A model generated the notes under the pieces. That model had not been told where the DNA came from. It made no database searches and was given only the letters and a program-made list of their open reading frames with translations. From the NCBI RefSeq assembly GCF_030867095.1, contig NC_081829.1:66671181-66735180 (forward strand): a stretch of DNA of 64,000 bases. The letters run 5' to 3'. Every line of letters starts with the position of its first letter. Within the stretch, counting starts at the first letter, position 1. Shown piece after piece: positions 35,270 through 45,510 of this stretch. This DNA comes from Alligator mississippiensis (Eukaryota; Chordata; Crocodylia; Alligatoridae). Both the position numbers and the translations under genes were made by a program.

Positions 35270-38200
35270 CATCGACTGGTTTAGGGAAGGTACCTTAAAA
35301 AACAATTCCTCAGTCCAGCTTTTTTCCTCTGTGTTTCCAATCAGAAACTCCAAACTAACTTTACTAGAGTTTAGATCCTAACAAATACCAACTATGATCA
35401 TGCAGTTATTTATGCAAGGCAAAACTACTCACACAGTGAAAAATATTTCTTCCACACTAGTCATGTAGCCTTAGAATCTTGCCTTTGACTGAAAGGGCAA
35501 GTTACTTTGGGAGCTGGGATTACTGAGCTTTCACACTTATGGTGAGACTAATGGCATGATTATGGTGAGACATGGCACCTAAGGCCTGATCCCTCTCCTT
35601 GAATTCACTAAGAATTCTTCTATGTTTATCAACAAATACTTAGAACTTTAAGCCATGGGCTAAATTACTTACAAGGGGCCTGTTTTAGTGGTTTTGGCCT
35701 CCTCTGACATGGCTTAACCTTTATGGATGTTATAGAGGGTTTAAAAAGGATTTTAAATAATGGAACCAAAAGGCCATGTCCAAAAAGTTGGGGGAAGAAG
35801 TTGGGGGAGGAATCAATCCGAGTTACTTCTCTCTGTTTGACCTTGTTTAGATCAGAAGTGAACAATATGCATATTTGCCCTTGCTGAGGACAGGGGATGT
35901 GCAAGCAGCCTGCCCTAGTGTAGGCCCACAGGCAGGAGGTGCTCCTGCACATCTCCTATCATGCCCTGTGAGCTCCCCATGCTGTCAGAGACTGCCAAGC
36001 ACAGCCAAATGCCTGGGCCACCCCTGATTGGCTGCTGGGTGCATACAACCACACTTGCAAACCTCTGCTTATGGACCTTCCCCTGTGCCCTACCCAGAAG
36101 CTTCTAGAAGAGTCCCAGAGTGAGTGGCCCCCCTTGTTAATTGCACATTCATCTGTGTCTTGGCCTGCCTGTACCCACCTAGGGCATCCTACCACCTGCA
36201 GACTCAGGAGCTGCGATGCATCCTGCTTGTTGCCCTGTGCAACTCTCACCAGAAACTGCAGGACATCATGCATGGCCAATGTGGACATAGTCTGATGCTG
36301 GTCACAATGGGACTTGGGTCCCAGCTCCCTGTACCACGAGCCAGCCATCTTGCATGAGGTCAGCTACTGCACCCTGTGCATGCTAAGTTTCCGGAACTGG
36401 GCCACCAACTTCCATATGATAGAAGAGGATGAGGCCACCCAGGGTGCCAGGGTGGTCTGGTACCAGATATTTCAGCAATGGCCAAATGCTTGTTTTATTT
36501 AAGGTTGCACAGCAGCAAGACCCTATGAATTACTTCTGCTGGGTGATATTCCACTCTGGCAAGGAAAGAACTTACCACCTCAGTAAACATAGCCAAAATA
36601 GAAGACTAAACATGAGTTAACAACATGAATCTCTGTAGTAGGAGTCTGCTATGGTGCTACATGATATTATTACTTTTTCTTGCTGTTAGTAATAACCTAA
36701 AAGGTTGTCTCTAAATTAAGGGATAACATTTTTTATAAAGGTCTCAGGATAGTCTCTTTCTGTCTTTTTAAAAAGCTACTAACTAAAATTGCGCTGAGAA
36801 ATTATAGCATATCAAGTAAACTATGCAGCAGTAGTCAGAGTTTCCTCAATACATTTTAGATAGGAGAGTTTCCTTTCCTCAGAGTCCCCCCAGGTCTTGT
36901 AAGGGAGAAATGAGCAGGACATCAGCAGAACCCCTCCAGTTTTGTACCAAGTGACAATTGACAATACATGGAAAGGATTTACCACCAAGTGGAAGGAGTC
37001 AAAACAAAAGACTTAAGAGGAGCTAAAAATATGAATCTCTATGATTTTACTAAATGGTACTGAGTATCACTGCTGTTAGGGAAACTTTTTCTGGATGCAT
37101 GTCCCAAACTGAATAATTTCCGGAAATGTTTCCTTAGGCAACATTCCTTGAACCAGGGCCTTCTACATCCCAGTTGAGTAAGCTGAATGCATTAATCACC
37201 AAGTTACTGTCCATCTCAGGCTGTAGATATTGCCCTTTTTTTGCTCTTGCTTTATCTTTTTTTTTTGTTTAAAGCCTGCATTTTTGTTTAAGTGAGGAGT
37301 GGAAATAGTCTCACAAAACCTCAGCCTTTTTCGTGAACAAGAATTGTTGTCCAGTAAGCTCTATCGCTTATGACAAGGATGATGGGGGACGATGGGCTTT
37401 TGTTCTCTTATATCCCACAGGGTGCTCCCAAATGAACACGCTATATACCACTTGTAGGAATTGATAATTGAAGCACCAGAGTGTCAGCAATTTCTTACTG
37501 ACATCTGTCAAAGGACAGAGTGAAGAGCAGCCCAGACTGCTAACACCAGATGAACAAAGGCTTTGAAGGGAGGGAGCTGTTTGCCAGCAACTGTTGGTGA
37601 GCAAGGGGAAATGACCCAGCAGGATCAGCCTTATTTGCGTTTCATCTGCAGAGCAGCTTTGCACTTTCCATTACCATGGCACATGTAATAAATGCACCTA
37701 GAGTTACCTTGATCACAAATGAAGTCTGCAGGTTTTGTGTGAGGGAACTGCTCCCTGTCCTCTGGTGACTCACTAGGAATGTTGTCTTACATTTTATGGC
37801 TGAGAGGTTCTGTTAGTATGGGTAACCTCAGTATGGTTATTTGCCCAAAGTAGGCAGAAAGTAGAAACTGTGAATTATGGAGGGCTCAGGGGCTCTGGAC
37901 AAATAGAAAGCAACATTTTTTATCTCATTATTTTTAAGCCAATCTCACAATTCTGAAGATGAGAATTGCACTTTTAAGCGAGCACAGCTGACAGTGGGCA
38001 GATCTGAATGTGAGACCCTTGACTGAGCAGTGACACAAATGGTTGTACAAAAGCTCCCCTCATTCAGTTGTGCAAGGCCATTTCCCATAGGAGTCCCTGT
38101 GCCCTATGGAGCAGACTTCTTTTAAAGAGCAGTGGCAAGGCTTTGGCCCTGCTCCACGTCTGCCAAGGCTAGCTGAGCCAGGTGAGTGCACTGGGGGAAA

Positions 38201-38365
38201 GAAATCTGCTCCAGCTTGATTCATCTGATTGCTCGCCTAACATATACTCAGAATTCCCAGGGTAGGGGCTCGGGCACAAAAAAAAAAAATCACGTGGATC
38301 AGAATTTCAGTTTTGACAAGCAATTGCCAAACATTTTGAAAAGTCTAAAGGATGATGCAATCTAC
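35270..38365 (+). other. Pseudogene intron 2, left part
   Basis: No gene is supported. A weak pair of similar 100-bp stretches ends at ATGAATCTCT (about 36620 and 37030). Open frames at 35959-36500 look transposon-derived but match no family I can name. Confidence 0.4.
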
Positions 38366-38369
38366 TCTT

Positions 38370-38665
38370 GTGGGTGTTCTGGGAAGGACTGAAGAGCCTG
38401 AGCAACCTGAAAGCACAATAAGCTTTGATGAGATGAGTTTAAACCAGCAGTTTCTAATGATGAGGCACAATTATACTAAGACTTGTCCAGACATGAAATT
38501 TGCCACTAATTTTTTTTTCTCAGGCATAACCTGTCTGATGTGCTAGCCACTAAAGATACCATCCACCAGAAGTTTTAGAAGCAGTAGTGCTCCTACTTTA
38601 TGCCTAGGTCCTCACCCTCCCTGTTAAAGCTCATTTCTGAGGTTCCTCATTCAGGTGACAGAAAT
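38370..38665 (+). repeat. Third, more diverged copy of the duplicated block
   Basis: GGAAGGACTGAAGAGCCTGA with CAACCTGAAAGCACAATAAG, then TTAAAGCTCATTTCTGAGGT, repeat in order the segments at 33878-34180 (copy A) and 43300-43610 (copy B). It lies inside copy A, so it predates or is separate from the A/B duplication. Confidence 0.6.
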
Positions 38666-40640
38666 GCGAGTGGTCCATTTGGGAACTTCCCTTTTGTGGG
38701 GAGAAACTGTAGAAAAATGATAAAGGGTATATCTGTACTACATCCCCAGCACTCCTGAAGACATTGCTGTGGAGTATACCCTGTTGACCCCCTTCCACTC
38801 ACACAGAGAATGAGACTCTTATGCTGCTTTAGGGCGCACACGTCTTGTCTCTCAAGTGCATCAGAAGCAGAGATCTCAAAAGCATTGTCAGGATCTGCTT
38901 CACCACCTCACTCATGGTTTGTGCAAGCAGGCATGGCTGAATGGGTGTGTTTGACAGCAACTTCTTGGGAGTGTCAGGAAAACAGTGTGCACATGCTCCT
39001 AGGGACTGTGCACCTAATAATCAACACTTGGACTCCCTCTGAATATTATTGTTAGGGGTATCCATCCTGTAATGCCAGGTCTGGGATCTCTTGGCCAAAG
39101 TTTCCATTTCAGTTCCATTTGAATGGCAGACCTATAGAGAATGGTGTTGCCGGCAGGAACTCAGTCCTAGCACACTGGGAGCTTTGAACAAGGACACTAA
39201 GGCTTTGGAGTGAATCTTTTGTTGTATGCAGAGTGCATAATGAGTCAGAGCCTTATAGTGTTTTTTTCAGGAACCCAGGCAGGAGCCACTCAGATTGTCC
39301 TTGAACACTTAGGGCACATTCAGGCAGGTGCGGCCGTGCAGTATGTGGTGCCACAAACATGTCTGCAGTGCCACATACTGCACAGTCAGCTGTTCCTCAT
39401 GTTGCAAGAGCATGCTGCCCCATTTTGGTTTTTTTCTACGGTTTTTTTTGGACAGATCTTTCTCTGCTTCACCACTGAAAAGAAGCTGAAATGTAGCAGA
39501 GGGGCCAACTTCTTCACCCAGCTCCACCTGTCTCAGTTCTTGCCTTGCCAGCTCCTAGCAGAACAGATTTTGCCATTTTAAAGAATCACATGCTTAGTCT
39601 AGATTACACTCCCCTACTCTTTGATGTACAAAACTCCCATCTCAAACCTTTGGAGCACTGTGTCCTAAATCAGCAATCCAAAACCTGCTGACTGGAGGGT
39701 GGCAGCCGATGGTTTGGAACCAAACTTGTGATTAACCAGGCATGATTTGGACTGCTTAATATATCCCCCGATAGGAAAGTACTCCCATTTTGCCACTGAG
39801 TAATCTTGCTCTTAAGCCATTTGCAGAAAATTTATTCCCTGCTCCAACGTAAACTCTGCCTGGTTTGAGGCTGTAACCCTGGCATTCCCAACAGAGAACC
39901 AATTATCTCAGTCTGCAGAGATATTTCTGCAACCTCCCTTCAGCAGAAGTTGTTACCTTCTGCAGCATCTCTTAGCTGTCTGCTGACTCTTTCAGCAACC
40001 TCAGTCTCATTAAGATCATGCATAAGTGTACTTCAGTATTGAAGTGTGATTCTAATGCACCCTGCTCATGGAGATATAAATCCAGAGTTGTACTTTTCTG
40101 ACACATCATCATCTGAAGAGTGAGACATAAAAAAGGAACCAGGCAGAGGAAGGACCCACCCACCTTCATTAACAGCTTCTCAGGGACTCCAGCAAGCTGG
40201 AATACAGCCTCACACAGGTGACTAAGTTCCCATATCTGCCAAATGGATAGAAAAAAAGTCTAGCCCGAAGGCTCACTGGATATGTTTGACCATGTAAGTT
40301 GCCATGTTAAATGATCCACCCTTTGCTGCCTTGATTCATGGCTTTCTTGAGAAATTTTTGCTGTGCAACAGTTTTAAAACATTGTCATCAGTGTTCATCT
40401 CATAAAACTATACACTTAAAGGCATGATAACTGTATCCTCCTTTTTATTTTTGTTCTTTAACTGTTTGCTCAAGAGAGCAGTGGACAGCTTTTGCACACT
40501 TGAAGGAACAAAGAAATCTATCATCTGATTTGTTTCATAAATCACCAGTGGTAGATAATAGCTGTAATTTAAATAAAAAAGAGGTATTATATGTACCCAA
40601 GAGGGAAGCAGTGAAGGGCTGATCAAGGCATTTCTGAACT
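38666..40640 (+). other. Pseudogene intron 2, right part
   Basis: No gene or named repeat recognised. Around 39330-39395 TGCAGTATGTGG / CCACATACTGCA and neighbours form a short inverted repeat. Confidence 0.4.
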
Positions 40641-41447
40641 ACAGTGGCCACCATAGGACCATTGCCAGCCAATGTAAGGTACAGCACCAGAGAGTTGAAC
40701 CAGCACTCAACATCCTTGGGAAACAGACAAAAACAAAAAGGCCAGACCTCATCCTTGTCCCTAAACCTCCTCGTCTTTTGCACTGAACAACAGTGGCTTG
40801 GACCTGTGGACTGGCCCACTGATTCCACAGGGATCCCTCTTTATCATCAAGGATATTCTAGATGTCAACGACCCTTCATTTGGCTTCCAACAGAGTGAAA
40901 TTATTAGGTATCAGGAATACCCTAGTTGAAGAGCATGAAGTTGTGACCCAAGATGGATATATCCTGAGAGTTAACAGAATTCCTGGTGGGAAAGACAGTG
41001 GGACCAGAGGTAAGCTTTATTTGGCTGAAGTAAGAAATCTTTAATTGGGCAGCTTAAAAAAAAACAACAAAACCATCATCCAATTGCTCTTCTGTATGTG
41101 CAGTTGCATATTTCACATCTTCCAGTTTTAGATACTGATTTAGGACTGATTTTTGAGTCTTTATCCTGTCTCTAAAACAGGTGAGGTTGTTTTGGTTTCT
41201 GGCTTTCCTGGGACCTTTTTGTACATTTATACAAAAACCCCTTTGATGTTATCTACCTGATTGGTCATAATCTGAAAAATGCTCTTATCCTTAAAAATGT
41301 TGCATTACATGAATTAAAGGAAATGTAACTGCCAGTTGGTAGTTTTATTGTCTCATTATGCACTACGAACTTTGAGATAGAGGCTCTTAAAGCTGTGATA
41401 TAAAAACATTATTTACCAAAAGTAGACAGAAAGGGGTATTTTTAAAG

Positions 41448-41580
41448 AAGGATTCTCCATCACTGGAGCTGTTCAAGAAAAAATTGAAGAGATACTGGTT
41501 GTAGATGAAGTGGGCACAGCTATGCCTATGTTCTGCTAGGGATATTTGCCATGCATCAGGGCTTTGCTGGTTCCTGCATG
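41448..41580 (+). repeat. CR1-like 3' fragment
   Basis: GATTCTCCATCACTGGAGCT with GTTCAAGAAAAAATT resembles the CR1 3' untranslated segment (tctccatccctggaggtgttcaag). Short and diverged; it sits close to the A/B junction. Confidence 0.4.
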
Positions 41581-42478
41581 TGTATGTGTATTCTCAGCCT
41601 CCCCTATTGAAGGCAGACAATTTCATGAGAAAGAATTAAAGCTTGATTGGTCAAGGCAGAGTAAATATGAGCTTGTCTCTGTAGCCTAGCAGTTAGGGCA
41701 CAAAGCTAGGAAAGGGGAGTCCAGCTCCAAGCACTGTTAAATGTACTGCACCCCCCACCCCTCTTTCTCTCCTGAGCTGCAAGACCTCCCATTTGGGCTC
41801 AATATCATAATCCCAATAATCCTTCTGTGAATACTTGGTTACTTAAAATAATGGATGATTCTTACTCCCCTACAATTAAAAAAATTCTAAATTGTAGACT
41901 TGCATGGTTCCTCCAGAAACTATTTCAGTACATTATTTCCTTAATGCTAAGTGCCAAGTCATAGCCCCATTGAAGTCACTGGAAGTTTTACCTTTCACAT
42001 TCTTAGTCCAATGGGATCAATCTTTTACTTTTCTGCATTTGCTTATTTTAGTACTTGTCTCCATAGGATACTTTCAAAATGGTAATTTAATGTGTGCTTC
42101 TGAGACAGCTTCAGCTGTTGCTTGATTTGTAAGAATTGATAAGATCTAATCATAGAATATGCAAAAATCTATGAGGATTATTCAGATAATTAAATCTAAA
42201 ATCTATATTATCTCAATTAAATAATTGAAAGCACTCCACAGGGAACCCCAGGCAGGTTGAAGCAGACAGCCAGAGATGAAGAGATAACAGAGAGCAGATT
42301 GTTTTATTTTTAATAGGGGCCTCGGAAAGGAAGATACTTTTCCTTATTATTTTGTTTTTTTCTTTTAATTTACTATCCAATAGGGGCAAAGACATGCCCT
42401 TCTGTGCATGATGGCAACACATGGTAATGCGTACTGCTGCTCTTAAGTAATTCGTTCCTTTTGATTGCTTGTTACCAG

Positions 42479-42570
42479 CCTACACCGATTCACACAGCGA
42501 GTCAGCCAACTGGTGGAATCAGCCCAAGAGCAACAAACGGAAGGGAAGACTGAGAGAATTGAAGCAATAT
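42479..42570 (+). other. Exon-like 92-bp block, copy B
   Basis: It is preceded by a good polypyrimidine tract and TTACCAG and followed by GTAAGT. Thirty codons are open (YTDSHSESANWWNQPKSNKR...). It lies 2.8 kb upstream of the first coding exon of gene 2. Could be a 5' untranslated exon; no recognised protein match. Confidence 0.35.
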
Positions 42571-43784
42571 GTAAGTATTCATGACTTAATAATTTCTTAC
42601 TTTTGGTGTCTATTTGTAAACAAGAAACCCTTCAATAAATGCATAATTCCTGTTCCTTTTATAATCTAATTATTATTACTTTTCAGGTTAAGATGTATAT
42701 ATGTGTGAATAACTGTGACTTGCTTCAAAAGTTTGAGAGACAGAATGAAGAGCTCATCTTTCTCTTCTCTTCTGTTTTTTTCTACATGAGGATTAAAAAT
42801 TCTCAAGTAGCCAAGGTTCATCTTCACTGCAAAATGGGTTGTATGATTTGATATAGGTTAATTTGTATTAGTGACAGCAAAGGGGAAAGCTGACCAGAGT
42901 GTCAGTATGTCTGATACTGGACAGTGGGGAAATATCCTAATGCATTTTGTTTTTCCTCATTGATGGAAGATATCAGCCATGAGGAGGTAAGGGATTAGAT
43001 GGTACACCTTTGAAGATGCCCTTCTGATAATGTCCTTGGATCTTATTATTGAGAAATATCTATGTAGCTTTGATGGAATTATTTTTGAATGACTGAGGTT
43101 GACAGCACTGAAAACTGTTGGATGTAAGGGCAAGCCAAACATTTCCCTTCTATTCTTTTATCAGTGGGAAATACCTTTTTGCCCAATAGGTAAATCCTGT
43201 ACAAAAAGTTGTATTAATTAACAATTTGAGTTTTCACAATGAATTTTAAACCACTGTGAAAAATTTAGTAAATGCCACAAACAAATCCTTTAGAAGTATT
43301 CTAAGAAAGATTGAAGGGATGTGAACAACCTGAAAATATAATAAGCTGTGATGCAACAATATTATAATTAATAACAATGAATAAGTCCTGCATTGCAACA
43401 ATTCACCAGTCATTGTGGTGTACAATAATATGTCTTTTCTGCACTTGAGGCTGCTTATTCAGGTGACACATCTTACTTTTTTTTTTTTTTACTACTATTG
43501 TGTACTCTGCCAGTCAGATCTACCAATCTGATATTTTCCAGAAAGAATAAAAGAAAAATATCAGTTATAACCAGGCTTTAGTTGTACTGTTAAAGCTAAT
43601 TTCTGAGTCATACAAAGGATGATGTTATTGATGATACACACTTGCATGATGGTTTCTCTGAAAATAAACACTTGGATTTCCAAGGACTCTTGTTTGCTGA
43701 GTCCTGATGTTTATGTATCTTTTCTTATTAGTATTACTCACGTACAAGAAAGATTCTTTGTGATTTGCCAGCCCAAGGGAGAAC

Positions 43785-44905
43785 ACTTTGGCTAAGTACA
43801 AACGGTCCAAAAAACCAAGGCTGTATTGATTCAGTTTTCCCAGGTTAGTTTAAGCTGCATAGAGTGAACCAATAAGCAAGTGAACAGACAGTCTCTTTTG
43901 ATTCTGGAAATGCAGCCATATGCCTGTAGTGGCCCAAGCCAGGAGCTGGGATTGCGAGAGCATGCCTCCCTGCTTGGCTGGAGTAGACAGCTTGGCCAAG
44001 AGTAACTGGCGCACCCTGTGAGGTGGGATTTGTGGGGGAGACACAAAGCATCCTGGAATGCTGAGGGACTGTAAGTTAACTTGGATCTGGAGAGGATCTG
44101 GGACAGAAGTTCAATAAACCAATTTAACCTAAATTGCTTAAGTCCAATACAACACCCATCCAGGTTTATCTTACTGGTTTCAGCCATTTTGGGTGCAGAC
44201 AGACGTGCAGCTCCCCACTTTAACTGAGAACGCTTTGCAGGAAGTGTTCTGAATTAAAACAATCCTCCAGATCAAACAGAAGTTCACTGTTGGTTCCAGG
44301 GGGGAGGGGAATCTAGCTGCTGGATGCCAGTCTGCAACCAGTTTCCCCTACCAATGTCCCCTCCTGCCTGTGAGGCTGCAAAGTTTTCAGAATGGGAGGC
44401 AGGAAAGGGAGCAGAGGGAGCTTGTTCTAGGGGTTCCCCAGCCAGTGCTGAAGGGTAGGGTGAGACAGCATTGGAGCCCCCACCTCCTCGGGGGCGGGGG
44501 GGGGGGTCCAAAACACCCAGTCAGGGCTGAACCCTCACCCCCTCCAGACTGAACTCCTTCTGTTTCCTTTCCTCACTCCCCATCTAAAAACAGCAACAGG
44601 CTGGCAGGCAGCGCAGAAAGAAGTTACATAAGATGCTCTATTTTGAAACATCTTTACCTGACCCCTCATGCAATGAGGGTTCAGATTTTCAGCCGACTGG
44701 CCATTTTTGAAACATTTTTGAAGCCATGCACTTGTGTTTGGACATGGCTACAGACCAATTTCTGTGGCCAGATTGGGGGAAAACTGTCACTTCTATCTCT
44801 GACTTTTGAAAGCAGTTTATGTGTACTGAACTTCTGTTGTGTTAGAGGTTTGAACAGGTTCCTTATCACTTATGCTGGTTTATGTGTGATTTCTGTCTCT
44901 ACTCA
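43785..44905. mobile_element. Insertion private to copy B, related GGGACAGAAGTT element
   Basis: Copy A reads through at about 34587-34595 (AAAACACATTGTATTCTAGC), while copy B has about 1.1 kb. Inside, GGGACAGAAGTTCAATAAACC-like sequence (from 44098) matches the element end at 32625, and TGTATTGATTCAG (about 43820) matches 33823. So related elements inserted separately in each copy. Confidence 0.5.
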
Positions 44906-45378
44906 TTGTATAGCCTAGCTTTAGCTGACAAAGGCATGCATTACTGTAAACATGTTGGGCCCATTCTAAGAGGGAGGGACACTGCCTTGGAGCAATAGAA
45001 AAGTGAAAGAATATGTTTACCATCTTTTTTAAATACTTTAGTGTCTAGGAGTGAGAGTAGGAGACAGTCCTCTCACTTCCCTGACAATGTGAGGGCACAT
45101 AGTCTAGGGAAAGGATATACATGCAGGTATTTCCACTTTCTCAAAGTGAACTCTATACTTCTTCAGCATCGTATCTTTCTCACCGGGCCTCAGCCTGAGC
45201 TACTTGCCCCTCATTGCTGTTGTTCATTTCTATCGGATGCCAAGGAAGCAGAAAGAGCTGTCCGGACCCCTTTGCTATTAAAAAATGAGGTAGCAAGCAT
45301 GTATGTAAAGCAGGGATACACAATATGTTCATAGTCTTCTTAATTACAGAGACATTCCTTGCTTCACACAGGCCCAGG

Positions 45379-45510
45379 ATGTGGATATTCACAACGCTGG
45401 TTTGGTTCCAAGGAATTTCATTTTCTGGAGAATTTCAAAAACCAAACCCCATGAATTCAGAAGAAATCCTAAAAGGGAACAGGGTGGATCCAGAATGTTT
45501 TATGAATGTT
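45379..45510 (+). CDS. Lipase gene 2 exon 2 (signal peptide)
   Basis: The exon begins at about 45372 after TTCACACAG; coding starts at the ATG 45379. It gives 44 residues ending in VDPECFMNV, like the ...DPETNMNV end of LIPA exon 2, then GTAAGT. Confidence 0.88.

Larger units (their letters stand above)
35051..41009 (+). pseudogene. Lipase pseudogene (exons 2 and 3 only)
   Basis: Exon 2 (35051-35189, acceptor TTTCTTACAG, donor GTAAGT) reads MLIFIMLLWFQRLSFSEEF then a TGA where gene 2 has CAA, and resumes KPTPLNLEETLKRNMMDLEC FMNV. Exon 3 (40894-41009, 116 bp) has one extra base after the codons for EYPS compared with the 115-bp exon of gene 2, then EEHEVVTQDGYILRVNRIPG. Splice sites survive. 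Exons 4-10 are absent because the duplication joins copy B inside intron 3. It is the host's own dead tandem copy. Confidence 0.88.
29600..41600 (+). repeat. Tandem duplication copy A (upstream, carries the dead lipase)
   Basis: Blocks match copy B in the same order: 29640 with 41650, 30240 with 42350, 31740-31990 with 42450-42660, 33871-34560 with 43285-43740, 34590-34740 with 44920-45060, 35000-35260 with 45310-45580, 40790-41220 with 47800-48200. Identity by eye is around 80 percent with large private insertions. The right edge joins copy B at about 41600, inside what would be intron 3. Confidence 0.8.

Noticed and set aside
35959-36500. Possible transposase or host exon in 35959-36500
   Set aside because: Frames on both strands contain no motif I could match; left unassigned.
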